A DNA stretch of 33,848 nt from an alpha proteobacterium L41A (GTDB taxonomy: Bacteria; Pseudomonadota; Alphaproteobacteria; Caulobacterales; Caulobacteraceae), in the NCBI GenBank assembly GCA_000335735.1, contig AMYY01000029.1:1-33848 (forward strand), given 5' to 3'. Of the stretch, positions 7,009-16,052 are shown one piece after another. The notes beneath the pieces are model-generated. The model did no database searches. It had not been told where the DNA came from and saw nothing but the letters and a program-made list of their open reading frames with translations. The position numbers and the translations under genes were made by a program. The first letter of the stretch is position 1, and every line of letters starts with the position of its first letter.

Positions 7009-8604
7009 CTAAGCTGCCTGTTGCGCCGGGGTGGTTTCGACAACGCTCATGATCTGCCGGATGGCGTTCAGCAGGGCGTCGGGCTGGATCGGCTTTTGCG
7101 CCACCCCGTTCATGCCGGCGGCGATATAGTCCAGCTCGTCGCGCTCGTCGGCGTTCGCCGTCAGGGCCAGGATCGGCAGGGCGTGGGCCGGGCCCGGCAG
7201 GGCGCGGATGGCCCGAGTCGCGGCGACCCCGTCCATCACCGGCATCTTGATGTCCATCAGGGCCAGGTCGAACGGACGGGCCATTACGACATCCACCGCC
7301 TCGCGCCCGTTCTCGGCCATCTCGCAGGTGCAGCCGAACATCTCCAGCAGCTTGCCCGCGACGAAGCGGTTGGTGGCGTTGTCGTCCACCACCAGCACAT
7401 GCAGGGTGTCGTGCGGCGTCGGCTCGGCCATGGCGGGGGCGGGCGCGGCGCTCTCCGTCGCGACGCGCAGCGGCAGGCGCACCTGAAAGCGCGCGCCGCC
7501 CTGGGGCGAGGCGCCCAGCGAGATCGCGCCGCCCATCCGTTCGGCGATCTGTCGGCAGATGGCCAGGCCCAGGCCCGCGCCCGCCCCCTCGCGCCCGGCC
7601 TTTCCGGTGTTGAAGGGATCAAAGATGGTCGCGGCCGCCGCCTCGGGCACGCCGGGTCCGCTGTCGTCCACGGTGAAGATGACCTCGCCGTCGGATCGGC
7701 TCTCGATCAGGGCGACGACCTCGCCCGTCAGGGTGAACTTCAGCGCATTGCCGATCAGATTGTTCAGCAACTGCTTCAGCCGCATCCCGTCAGCCTGAAC
7801 GCAAGCAACGGCCAGGTCGGTGCGGATGGTCAGACCCAGGGACTTCTCCTCGGCCCGCGCGCGCCACAGGGCGTCGATGTCGAAGGCGACGGCCGACAGG
7901 TCCAGCGGCTCCTCCTCCAGCGTCAGCATGCCGGCCGAGGCGCGTGACATGTCCAGCGCGTCGGTCAGCAGCCGCAGCAGGCTCTGGCCCGAATCGATCA
8001 CGGTGCGGACGTAAGGGCGCAGCTCTTCCTGCTCCAGCTTCTTGTCCATCAGGGCTGCGACGCCCAGCACCCCATTCAGGGGCGTGCGGATCTCGTGGCT
8101 CATCACCGCCAGGAACTCGGACTTGGCCCGGCTGGAGGCGACGGCCTCGGCCTCGGCCAGCGCCAGGTCGCGGGCCAGGGCGCTCATTTCCTCGGCCCGC
8201 TGGCGGTGCAGGGCCGCGCCCGCCTGAACCACCTGCAGCGCCGTGCCGACGCCGACGTAGCGGCCGCCCGCCACCACGATGAAGCCCGTCAGCAAGGCGC
8301 CCAGTTCGGCGGCCCCGTAAGCCTGGAAGAAGGCCTCGGCGCTGGTCGCCGCCTCCGCCACCGGCGCATTGCGATCCATCAGGCTTTCGGCGGGCTTTCG
8401 GGCATAGAGGGCGCGTCCGAACTCGGCCGCCATCCTCAGGGTGAAGGCGTTGCGTTCGATGATGCCGAGGGGCCGCCCATCGTCATCGACGACGGCCAGG
8501 GCCAGGGTGTTCGGCTCGGCCTGGAACCGTTCGAACACATCGGCGCCCGGCGTGGACGGGGCCACGGGCGCGATCAAGTCGACGAAATCACCGATCAGCG
8601 GCAT
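7009..8604 (-). CDS. Hybrid histidine kinase with N-terminal CBS-like domains
   Basis: A 531-residue soluble sensor kinase. Residues about 10-135 look like a CBS pair (LALAVVDDDGRPLGIIERN; then FIVVAGGRYVGVG), a module that often binds adenine nucleotides. A short helical linker leads to a HisKA domain with MSHEIRTPLNG (phospho-acceptor His about 170). The ATPase domain follows, with N box LLNNLIGNALKF, G1 DDSGPGVP and G2 GAGLGLAI. A receiver domain has Asp about 451 in LMDIKMP and the conserved T and K (ALTAN, QKPI). All catalytic residues are present. ATG at 8604 is preferred over the TTG before it because GAGGA is 5 nt upstream. No membrane segment is seen and no cognate regulator is adjacent, so the signal and output are unknown. 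Confidence 0.9.
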   Translation of the reverse strand: MPLIGDFVDLIAPVAPSTPGADVFERFQAEPNTLALAVVDDDGRPLGIIERNAFTLRMAAEFGRALYARKPAESLMDRNAPVAEAATSAEAFFQAYGAAELGALLTGFIVVAGGRYVGVGTALQVVQAGAALHRQRAEEMSALARDLALAEAEAVASSRAKSEFLAVMSHEIRTPLNGVLGVAALMDKKLEQEELRPYVRTVIDSGQSLLRLLTDALDMSRASAGMLTLEEEPLDLSAVAFDIDALWRARAEEKSLGLTIRTDLAVACVQADGMRLKQLLNNLIGNALKFTLTGEVVALIESRSDGEVIFTVDDSGPGVPEAAAATIFDPFNTGKAGREGAGAGLGLAICRQIAERMGGAISLGASPQGGARFQVRLPLRVATESAAPAPAMAEPTPHDTLHVLVVDDNATNRFVAGKLLEMFGCTCEMAENGREAVDVVMARPFDLALMDIKMPVMDGVAATRAIRALPGPAHALPILALTANADERDELDYIAAGMNGVAQKPIQPDALLNAIRQIMSVVETTPAQQAA

Positions 8605-8770
8605 CAAGGTCCTCGCAAGTCCGGAGACCTGATTAGACGGCGATATTTAACGCCAGCTTTGCCGTTCATGAACCTTTCGCGGCGGGTTTTCGACAGTCGA
8701 TCCGTGGGCGGATGGAAAGTCCGGATTGCGCGATATTCCCTCGCGGCCGCGACTTCGATAGCCTCGCCGC

Positions 8771-9745
8771 ATGATGCGCACCCTGATCTGCGGCCTGGCT
8801 GCCGCCCTCGCCCTGATCACTCCCGCCGTCGCGCAGGATCGACGCGTCGCCGTGACCTTCGACGACCTGCCGTTCCAGACGGATGCGGCGACCCTGTGCG
8901 ATCCGGCGCGCCTGATGACGATCACCCAGGATTTCGTCGCCATGCTGAAGCCGCTGGACACGCACGGCACAGCCTTCGTCAACGCGGGCAAGGTGTGCGA
9001 GGCCGAGCGCGCTACAATCCTGCCGCGCGTGCTGAACGTCTGGCTGGACGCTGGTCTGGACCTGGGAAACCACACCAACACCCATCTGAACATCCATCGT
9101 ACGATGGTCGAGGCCTATCTGGCCGATGTGGACGCCGGGGCGCCGATCGTTCGGCAGGCGCTTGAGGCTCGCGGACGGTCCCTGCGCTGGTTCCGCCACC
9201 CCTATCTGTTCACCGGCGAGACGCAGGAAAAGCACGACGCCATCGCCGCCGGCCTGGCCCAGCGCGGCTATACGATCGCGCCTGTGACCCTCGACAACAA
9301 CGACTGGATGTTCGCCGACGTCTATCGCAAGGCCGAGCAGATCGGCGATCAGGCGCTGATGCAGCGCATCGGTCAGGCCTATGTGGCGCATATGGCGACG
9401 GTGCTGGACTTCTTCGAACCCTACAGCGCCGAGGCGGCGGGCGGGCGTGAACCGGCGCAGGTGCTGCTGCTGCACGCCAACACCCTGAACCAGACGTATT
9501 ATCCGCAGATCCACAACCTCTATCTGGCGCGCGGTTATCGCTTCGTGCCCCTGGAAGAGGCGCTGGCCGATCCGATCTATCAGCACCCTGACACCTATGT
9601 CCGCGCCAACGGAATCTCGTGGCTGCATCGCTGGATGCAGACCGACGGCCGGCCCATCCGCTGGGAGCCGGAACCGCCTGCCTGGATCGTTGCGGCCAAC
9701 AAGGCGCCGACGTCGGAACTTCAGGCCATCGCATCGGCCCCTTGA
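8771..9745 (+). CDS. Polysaccharide deacetylase family protein, secreted
   Basis: A 324-residue carbohydrate esterase family 4-type protein with a signal peptide (MMRTLICGLAAALALITPAVA, then Q). The NodB-like fold is shown by TFDDLPF with tandem Asp about 31-32, by the metal-binding His pair in HTNTH (His about 101 and 105) and by RHPYLF, where an Arg-x-Pro motif is expected. A C-terminal LLLHANTLN corresponds to the usual motif carrying the last catalytic His. It probably removes acetyl or other N-acyl groups from a cell-envelope or exported glycan in the periplasm; the substrate is not evident. Start could be 8771 or 8774. It lies 41 bp upstream of pheS on the same strand, perhaps in the same transcript. 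Confidence 0.88.
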   Translation: MMRTLICGLAAALALITPAVAQDRRVAVTFDDLPFQTDAATLCDPARLMTITQDFVAMLKPLDTHGTAFVNAGKVCEAERATILPRVLNVWLDAGLDLGNHTNTHLNIHRTMVEAYLADVDAGAPIVRQALEARGRSLRWFRHPYLFTGETQEKHDAIAAGLAQRGYTIAPVTLDNNDWMFADVYRKAEQIGDQALMQRIGQAYVAHMATVLDFFEPYSAEAAGGREPAQVLLLHANTLNQTYYPQIHNLYLARGYRFVPLEEALADPIYQHPDTYVRANGISWLHRWMQTDGRPIRWEPEPPAWIVAANKAPTSELQAIASAP

Positions 9746-9786
9746 AGGGTGACGAAACGGCTTCCACCCGTTAAGGCACGGGGCAA

Positions 9787-10863
9787 ATGACCGATCTCGC
9801 CACACTCGAACTCGACCTGATCAACGCCATCGGCGGCGCGGAAACCGTCGCCGCCCTGGAAGAGGTGCGCGTCGCCGCCCTGGGCAAGTCCGGCTCCGTC
9901 TCCGGCCTGCTGAAGGGCATGGGCGCCATGAGCCCCGACGAACGCCGTGAACGGGGGCCGATGATCAACGGCCTGCGCGACCGCGTCGCCGCCGCCATCG
10001 CCGCAAAGAAGACCGCGCTGGAAGCCGCCGAACTGGACGCCCGCCTGCTGTCGGAACGCATCGATTTGACCTTGCCGGCGCGTCCGCGCAGGAAGGGCGG
10101 GGTCCACCCCACCATGCAGGTGATGGACGAGATGATCGCCCTGTTCGCCGATATGGGCTTCGCCGTGGCGGAAGGCCCGGACATCGAGGACGACTTCCAC
10201 AACTTCACCGCCCTGAACTTCCCGCCCAAACACCCGGCGCGGGAAATGCACGACACCTTCTTCCTGAAGCCGGACCCCGAGACGGGCGAGCGCAAGGTGC
10301 TGCGGACCCACACCTCGCCGGTACAGGTCCGCACCATGATGAGCCAGAAGCCGCCGATCCGCATCGTCGCGCCGGGCCGCACCTTCCGCAAGGATTCCGA
10401 CGCCACCCACACGCCGATGTTCCACCAGATCGAAGGCCTGGTGATCGACCGTGACATCCACATGGGGCACCTGAAGACCACGCTTCAGACCTTCATCGCC
10501 CGCTTCTTCGAACTGGACGCGGTGCAGGCGCGGTTCCGTCCGCACCACTTCCCCTTCACCGAGCCCTCGGCCGAGATGGACATCCGCTGCGACCGTTCGG
10601 GCGGGAAACTGGTGTTCAACACCGGCGACGACTGGCTGGAAATCCTGGGCTGCGGAATGGTGCATCCCAATGTGCTCAGGAACTGCGGCATCGACCCGGA
10701 CGAATATCAGGGCTTCGCATTCGGCATGGGCGTGGATCGGCTGGCCATGCTGAAATACGGCGTGCCCGACCTGCGCCCCATGTTCGACGCCGACACCCGC
10801 TGGCTGTCCCACTACGGCTTCTCGGCCTTCGCCGCCCCCAACCCGGCCTCGGGCCTGAGCTGA
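9787..10863 (+). CDS. pheS: Phenylalanine--tRNA ligase alpha subunit
   Basis: The 358-residue catalytic subunit of the (alpha-beta)2 enzyme that charges tRNA-Phe. The N-terminal coiled-coil arm (about 1-90) is followed by the class II core: [21 protein letters not shown], the motif 2 region [19 protein letters not shown], the [10 protein letters not shown] loop and motif 3 [16 protein letters not shown]. Length and motifs are standard. Its stop is 4 nt from the next gene, a small ORF, and pheT follows, so the three probably form one transcript. Only a weak GGGG-type ribosome-binding site precedes the ATG. Confidence 0.98.
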   Translation: MTDLATLELDLINAIGGAETVAALEEVRVAALGKSGSVSGLLKGMGAMSPDERRERGPMINGLRDRVAAAIAAKKTALEAAELDARLLSERIDLTLPARPRRKGGVHPTMQVMDEMIALFADMGFAVAEGPDIEDDFHNFTALNFPPKHPAREMHDTFFLKPDPETGERKVLRTHTSPVQVRTMMSQKPPIRIVAPGRTFRKDSDATHTPMFHQIEGLVIDRDIHMGHLKTTLQTFIARFFELDAVQARFRPHHFPFTEPSAEMDIRCDRSGGKLVFNTGDDWLEILGCGMVHPNVLRNCGIDPDEYQGFAFGMGVDRLAMLKYGVPDLRPMFDADTRWLSHYGFSAFAAPNPASGLS

Positions 10864-10867
10864 ACCC

Positions 10868-11254
10868 ATGACCACAGTAAACCTGCCTTTCCCGCCCGAA
10901 TTCGCCCGTCAGCAAGTCTTCGAGGACATTCAGATTCCCTTGGCGGTCTTCTTCCGTCAGTTGGCGATGAGCAATGTGTCCATCGTTGAAGGCCGCGCCT
11001 TTCGTCGATGCAAGATCGAGGGGCCGGCTGTGATGCTGGTCCTGGATGGCGTGGCGTTTGATGGCTGCAATATGGGGTTCGACGGCGGCGACGTTCGCAA
11101 TCTGCTGCTTCGGCCCATGGGAAAGAAGGTGATCGGATCTGTGCCGTTCGCCATGTGCCTGTTCGAAAATTGCTCATTCAACGCCGTCGGCTTCACGGGC
11201 GAAGACCGGCATCTTGAGGCGTTCCAGTCGGCACTGGGCGGCGTTCAGCAATGA
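10868..11254 (+). CDS. Hypothetical protein inserted between pheS and pheT
   Basis: A 128-residue protein that I do not recognise. It starts 4 nt after pheS and its TGA overlaps the pheT ATG (ATGA at 11251-11254), so it is embedded in the operon and probably translationally coupled. No signal peptide or membrane helix is apparent. The central part (residues about 38-110) has a loose recurring pattern of F..C.I / V.FDGCNM / CLFENCSF blocks with alternating hydrophobic residues, suggestive of a short beta-helix or pentapeptide-repeat-like fold; this is inference. Four Cys residues fall in that part. Third positions are somewhat less G/C-rich than in pheS and pheT. Confidence 0.8.
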   Translation: MTTVNLPFPPEFARQQVFEDIQIPLAVFFRQLAMSNVSIVEGRAFRRCKIEGPAVMLVLDGVAFDGCNMGFDGGDVRNLLLRPMGKKVIGSVPFAMCLFENCSFNAVGFTGEDRHLEAFQSALGGVQQ

Positions 11255-13674
11255 AGTTCACCCTGTCCTGGCTGAAGGACCACCTCGAAACCGAGGCGGA
11301 TGTTCATCAGATCGCCGAGGCCATGACCATGGCCGGGCTGGAGGTCGAGGAAGTGCTCGACCCTGCCGCCAAACTGGCGCCCTTCACCGTGGCCAAGATT
11401 ATTTCGGCCGAGCGGCATCCCAACGCCGACCGGCTGCAGGTCTGCCAGGTCGACACGGTCGACGGGATGAAGGAGATCGTCTGCGGCGCGCCGAACGCGC
11501 GGGCGGGCCTGACCACCATCTACGCCCCCATCGGCGCCTATGTGCCGGGTCTCGGCGTGACCCTGGTTGAGAAGCCGGTGCGCGGCGTGGTGTCGAACGG
11601 CATGCTGTGCTCGGCCTCCGAGCTCGAGCTGTCGGACGAGAGCGACGGCATTCAGGAACTGCCGCCCGAAATCCCCGTCGGCACGCCGGTCGCCGGCCTG
11701 TTCGGCGCCGAGCCGGTCATCGATTTCGAGGTCACGCCGAACCGGCCCGACTGGCTGGGCGTCGCCGGCATCGCCCGCGATCTGGCCGCCGCCGGCGTCG
11801 GCAAGCTGAAGCATTTCGACATCGCCGTGGTGCGCGGGGCCTTCGACTCGCCGATCACGGTTCGTCTGGACGCGCCCGAGATGTGCCCGGTCTTCGCCGG
11901 TCGCGTCATTCGCGGAGTCAAGAACGGCCCGTCGCCGGCCTGGCTGCAGAAGCGGCTGACGGCTATCGGCCTGCGCTCGATCAACCGTCTGGTCGATGTG
12001 ACCAATCTGATCGCCTATGACCGCGCTCGCCCGCTGCACGTCTATGACGTCGCCAAGCTGTCGGGAACCGAGATCGTGGTGCGTGCGGGGCAGGTTTCGG
12101 CCGCGACCGGCGAGCAGGAACATCTGATCGCCCTGGACGGCAAGACCTACGCCGCGTCCGCAGCCGACTGCGTCATCGCCGACGCCGGGGGCGAGCGGCC
12201 CATCGGTCTGGGCGGCGTCATGGGCGGCGAGAGCACTGGCTGCGACGAGACCACCACCGACGTCTTCCTGGAAAGCGCCTGGTTTGACCCGCTGGTCATC
12301 GCCCAGACCGGCCGTGCGTTGGGCATCCACTCCGACGCCCAGTACCGGTTCGCGCGCGGCGTCGATCCGGTCTCGGTCACGCCGGGTCTCGAACTGGCCA
12401 CGCGCCTGATCCTGGACCTGTGCGGCGGCGAGCCGTCGGCCATCGTCTTCGTCGGCGAACCCCCGGCGAGCCCGGCGCCCTTCGCCTTCGACCCCGCCTA
12501 TGTGAAGCGTCTCAGCGGCATGGATCTGGCCGACGACCGGATCGGGACCATCCTGGGCCAGCTCGGTTTCCTGGTTCAGGCCGCGCCCGCCGGTCATGCC
12601 GAGCCCTGGCTCGTCACCCCGCCCTCGTGGCGCCGCGACGTCGAAGGCCCGGCCGATCTGGTGGAAGAAGTCGCGCGGATCGAGGGCTTCGACAGCCTGC
12701 CCGATACGCCCCTGCCCGAGGTCGCCCGCCCCGCCGGCGGCGTGCTGAGCCCGCGCCAGGCCCGCGTCCGCACCGCGCGTCGCGCCCTGGCGGCCCTCGG
12801 TTACGCCGAGGCCGTCACCTGGTCCTTCACCAAACAGTCGACGGCGGCCCTGTTCGGCGGCGGGGATGATCGGCTGGTGCTGGAGAACCCGATCGCGGCC
12901 GATCTGGACTGCATGCGGCCCTCGGCCCTGCCGAACCTGATCCAGGCGGCGGCGAGGAATGCCGCGCGCGGGTTCGCTGACGCCGCCCTGTTCGAGATCG
13001 GCCCCATCTATCTGGGCGACGGTCCGGCGGATCAGCGCACGGTCATCGCCGGCCTGGTCGCCCCGCACGCCGCTCGTCACTGGGCGGGCGCCGGTGAGGA
13101 CGCCCTGTTCACGCTCAAGGGCGACCTGACCACTTTGCTGGAAGAGATCGGCGCCCCGGTCGCCTCGCTGCAACTGGTTCAGGGCCAGAACCGCGACTGG
13201 TGGCACCCCGGCCGCTCGGCCCGGCTGCAACTGGGGCCCAAGAATGTTATGGTCGAGTTCGGCGAACTGCATCCGCGCGTTCTGAAGGCGCTGGACGCTG
13301 ACGGTCCGATCCTGGCCTTCGAAATCATGTTGGACAATGTGCCGGAGCCACGCGGCAAAAGCGGCAAGGCGCGCGGCTCGGCGGACCTGTCGGCCTTCAT
13401 GCCCCTGACGCGCGATTTCGCCTTCGTGGTCGAAGACGCCAAGCCGGTGGGCGATCTGGTCCGGGCCGCGACGGGCGCCGACAAGGCGCTGATCGCCGAG
13501 GTGCGGGTCTTCGATGTCTATCGCGGCAAGGGCGTGGATGAGGGCTCCAAGTCCGTCGCCCTGGAGGTCGTGATCCAGCCGCGCGAAGCAACCCTGACCG
13601 AGGCCGAGATCGAGGCCTTGACCGCCAAGGTCGTTGGAGCGGTCGAAAAGCAGGGCGGCAGGCTGCGGGCTTGA
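11251..13674 (+). CDS. pheT: Phenylalanine--tRNA ligase beta subunit
   Basis: The 807-residue structural and editing subunit of PheRS, of the usual bacterial length. It opens with the conserved [12 protein letters not shown]. The tRNA-binding (EMAP/YtpR-like) domain spans about 40-150 ([22 protein letters not shown]). The B3/B4 editing domain follows (about 210-390, with [10 protein letters not shown] and MGGESTG). Then come the B5 domain, the catalytic-like core ([15 protein letters not shown]) and the C-terminal ferredoxin-fold anticodon-binding domain ([11 protein letters not shown]...VFDVYRGKG). The start overlaps the stop of the preceding small ORF by four bases, implying translational coupling. 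Confidence 0.98.
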   Translation: MKFTLSWLKDHLETEADVHQIAEAMTMAGLEVEEVLDPAAKLAPFTVAKIISAERHPNADRLQVCQVDTVDGMKEIVCGAPNARAGLTTIYAPIGAYVPGLGVTLVEKPVRGVVSNGMLCSASELELSDESDGIQELPPEIPVGTPVAGLFGAEPVIDFEVTPNRPDWLGVAGIARDLAAAGVGKLKHFDIAVVRGAFDSPITVRLDAPEMCPVFAGRVIRGVKNGPSPAWLQKRLTAIGLRSINRLVDVTNLIAYDRARPLHVYDVAKLSGTEIVVRAGQVSAATGEQEHLIALDGKTYAASAADCVIADAGGERPIGLGGVMGGESTGCDETTTDVFLESAWFDPLVIAQTGRALGIHSDAQYRFARGVDPVSVTPGLELATRLILDLCGGEPSAIVFVGEPPASPAPFAFDPAYVKRLSGMDLADDRIGTILGQLGFLVQAAPAGHAEPWLVTPPSWRRDVEGPADLVEEVARIEGFDSLPDTPLPEVARPAGGVLSPRQARVRTARRALAALGYAEAVTWSFTKQSTAALFGGGDDRLVLENPIAADLDCMRPSALPNLIQAAARNAARGFADAALFEIGPIYLGDGPADQRTVIAGLVAPHAARHWAGAGEDALFTLKGDLTTLLEEIGAPVASLQLVQGQNRDWWHPGRSARLQLGPKNVMVEFGELHPRVLKALDADGPILAFEIMLDNVPEPRGKSGKARGSADLSAFMPLTRDFAFVVEDAKPVGDLVRAATGADKALIAEVRVFDVYRGKGVDEGSKSVALEVVIQPREATLTEAEIEALTAKVVGAVEKQGGRLRA

Positions 13675-13718
13675 GGGGGCGCAGCGCCGTCTTTCGGGCG
13701 GCGCGGGGGACATAGGCG

Positions 13719-15059
13719 ATGACGACGGAACCTCAGGCGGCCCAAACGGATCGCGGCCATCTGTTGCGTGTCCTGGGCGTGACGTTCGGCGTCGCCGTCG
13801 TGGTCGGCGGCGTCATCGGTCAGGGCATACTGCGCACCCCCGGCGTGGTCGCCGAGGGGGTTCAGAACCCCACGATCATCATCGCCCTGTGGTGCGTCGC
13901 GGGTCTGGTCGCCTGGATCGACGCCATGTCGACCGTCGAACTGGCCGCCTCGATCCGCAAGACGGGCGGCCCCTATATCTTCGCCCGCCGCGCCTTCGGG
14001 TCGTTGACCGGCCTTGCCGTCGGCGTTTGCGACTGGCTGGGTAATATGGGCGGCATCGCCTTCATCGCCGTGGTCTTCGGCGAATACCTGCACCGGCTGG
14101 GCGTCGCGACCAGCGTGCCGATCGGCGTCCTCGCCCTGTTGATCGTGGTCGTGGTGGGCAGCGTGCAATGGCTGGGCACCAAGGTGGGCGGTCGGTCGCA
14201 GGAGATCGGCAGCGCGGTCAAGGCGGCCCTGTTCACCGTGCTGATCATCGGCCTGTTCCTGGCGCCGCGCGGCGCGCCCGTCGCGACCGAGATCGCGCCG
14301 GCGACGGCGGCGGCCCTGACCTTCGGCGGCATCGTGATGGCCCTGCGGGCGATCTCAGGCACCTATTATGGTTGGAACAGCGCCTCCTACTTCTGCGAAG
14401 AAGTGGTCGATCCGGGCCGGACCATCGCGCGGGCGACCTTCTCGGGCATCGCCGTGGTGACGGTGATCTATGTGCTGGCCAACCTGGCGTATCTGAACGT
14501 ACTGACGCCGGCCGAGATGGCCGGGTCGAACCTCGTGGCGGCGGATGCGGCGGGGCGGGTGTTCGGCGATGTCGCGGGCCCCATCGTCACGGCCATTTCG
14601 CTGGTGTCGCTGGTGACGATCATCAATGCGATGGTCATGGTGTTCCCGCGCGTCCTGTTCGCCATGGCGCGCGAGTATCAGATTTCGGCCCTAACCCGGG
14701 TCGCCGCAAACGGCACGCCGCGTCTGGCCCTGATCGCCACCGTGCTGGCCGGCGGGCTGCTGGCCACCATCGGGGTCTATGAGACCCTGCTGACCTTTTC
14801 GACGTCGCTGCTGGCGCTGATGAGCGTGCTGGTGAATGCCGCCGTCATCGTCCTGAGGGTGCGCGAACCGGATCTGGAACGGCCGTGGAAAATGCCGCTC
14901 TATCCCCTGCCGGCGATCATCGCCCTGGCGATCAATACGACCCTGTTCGTAATCTTCGTGGTCGAGGACCCGCTGACGGCCGCCAAGGCGTTCGGAACCC
15001 TCGCCGTCCTGATCGCCGTGGCCTGGCTGGTCATCCGCCGCAAGCGCGTCGCGGGTTGA
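13719..15059 (+). CDS. APC superfamily amino acid permease
   Basis: A 446-residue inner-membrane transporter with about 12 hydrophobic helices, of the amino acid-polyamine-organocation superfamily. The first helix carries the substrate-binding unwound motif GGVIGQGILRTPG, equivalent to the G-[SA]-G-I-[FL] motif of the family. GGPYIFARRAFG after helix 2-3 and the YYGWNSASYF stretch around helix 6 are also typical. The substrate is unknown. GGGGGA (13705-13710) is a good ribosome-binding site. A GCGCCG/CGGCGC hairpin (13684-13704) lies directly before it, after the pheT stop. It may be cotranscribed with pheST or separated by that hairpin. Confidence 0.88.
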   Translation: MTTEPQAAQTDRGHLLRVLGVTFGVAVVVGGVIGQGILRTPGVVAEGVQNPTIIIALWCVAGLVAWIDAMSTVELAASIRKTGGPYIFARRAFGSLTGLAVGVCDWLGNMGGIAFIAVVFGEYLHRLGVATSVPIGVLALLIVVVVGSVQWLGTKVGGRSQEIGSAVKAALFTVLIIGLFLAPRGAPVATEIAPATAAALTFGGIVMALRAISGTYYGWNSASYFCEEVVDPGRTIARATFSGIAVVTVIYVLANLAYLNVLTPAEMAGSNLVAADAAGRVFGDVAGPIVTAISLVSLVTIINAMVMVFPRVLFAMAREYQISALTRVAANGTPRLALIATVLAGGLLATIGVYETLLTFSTSLLALMSVLVNAAVIVLRVREPDLERPWKMPLYPLPAIIALAINTTLFVIFVVEDPLTAAKAFGTLAVLIAVAWLVIRRKRVAG

Positions 15060-15168
15060 TCGACGCCGCTCGGTAAGTTCTCGCTGGACTTGAGGCAACG
15101 GTTGCCGTTGGGACGACGACGCTTGGGTCTCGGCGGAGGTGCGGGAACCCGAGTGTTCGAAAGACGAT

Positions 15169-15828
15169 TCAGCCACGCAGCGATTTCTGGTCACGTCGCA
15201 GCAACACCACCATGATCTGGACGCCAAGCAGGGCAAGAATCCCGGTAGCCACAAGAATGTACCAAGGGACAGATGGCAGCTTGAGAATATCCGATAGCGT
15301 CTTCGGCTCAGCTTCCAGGCGTTCCGGCCATAGCCCGTACATTTCTCTGATGGTGTTTGCTTCTTCGCTTCCACGTCGGAAAACGAAGGAACCTGAGCAT
15401 CCTTGATGCAATAGGCCGTAGGTCGGTTCGGGATATCCATTCACAGCTGACTTATTCTGGACCGCGAATAGATAGTTGCCGCTCATTTGATCAGGAGGAC
15501 CGTTGTTCCAATCAAATGGCCAATCGACGATGACGGTAGGCGGCAGATCACCCGAAATAACTTCTTTCACGCTGAAGGTCACGCGCGCGGCCTTCCACTC
15601 TCGCGTATCCGTAGCGTTCCGTTCCGATCTATTTGGTGCGAGCCACCGATCTAAACGGGACTGCTCTTGAGGATGCTCTGGATCAAAATTTATCACTCTA
15701 CCAACAGCGATAGCGTCTGCATCTCGTATGCGATTGAGGTCCAGATCTATGTAAATCGGACAAGCAACTGTCGATCCTGAAGCCAGAAGACTAAGGCTCG
15801 CGGCCGTGATTGAAGCCCTTGCGATCAT
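15169..15828 (-). CDS. Hypothetical secreted protein with C-terminal membrane anchor
   Basis: A 219-residue protein with a signal peptide (start MIARASITAASLSLLASG, mature part from about TVACPIYIDL), an extracytoplasmic domain and a C-terminal helix (VPWYILVATGILALLGVQI) ending in a positively charged tail (RRDQKSLRG). The predicted topology is periplasmic domain outside, short tail inside. The pattern ADAIAVGRVINF ... ARVTFSVKEVISGD ... GNYLFAVQ ... GCSGSF resembles netrin/TIMP-like (NTR) domains, but I cannot confirm this. The start at 15828 is chosen because the longer reading (to 15915) puts non-conserved residues before the signal peptide. The gene is clearly richer in A/T than its neighbours, suggesting transfer or weak selection. 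Confidence 0.75.
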   Translation of the reverse strand: MIARASITAASLSLLASGSTVACPIYIDLDLNRIRDADAIAVGRVINFDPEHPQEQSRLDRWLAPNRSERNATDTREWKAARVTFSVKEVISGDLPPTVIVDWPFDWNNGPPDQMSGNYLFAVQNKSAVNGYPEPTYGLLHQGCSGSFVFRRGSEEANTIREMYGLWPERLEAEPKTLSDILKLPSVPWYILVATGILALLGVQIMVVLLRRDQKSLRG

Positions 15829-16052
15829 AAGTCTCTCTGTTGGTGAAGCATGTGACCACACGCTCAGATTGCTAAATATCAGGGAGTAAGGATTAACAAG
15901 TCGAGGCGCACCCACGACTTCAAATCTGCGCGCGGCCCCGGTAAGACCCCGTTAACCTTGAAGCCGCAAGGCTGCCGCAAAGGTCGGGGACGGTGAGGCC
16001 AAGACCGGCGCGCCAGCCGGCCGTCCTCTCGTCGCCTTTCGGAGCGCCCTCC

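Noticed and set aside
11245..13713. 822-codon open frame antisense to pheT
   Set aside because: It mirrors pheT almost end to end and reads as low-complexity Arg/Gln/Gly/Asp sequence. High GC and codon bias keep the antisense frame open; pheT is certain.
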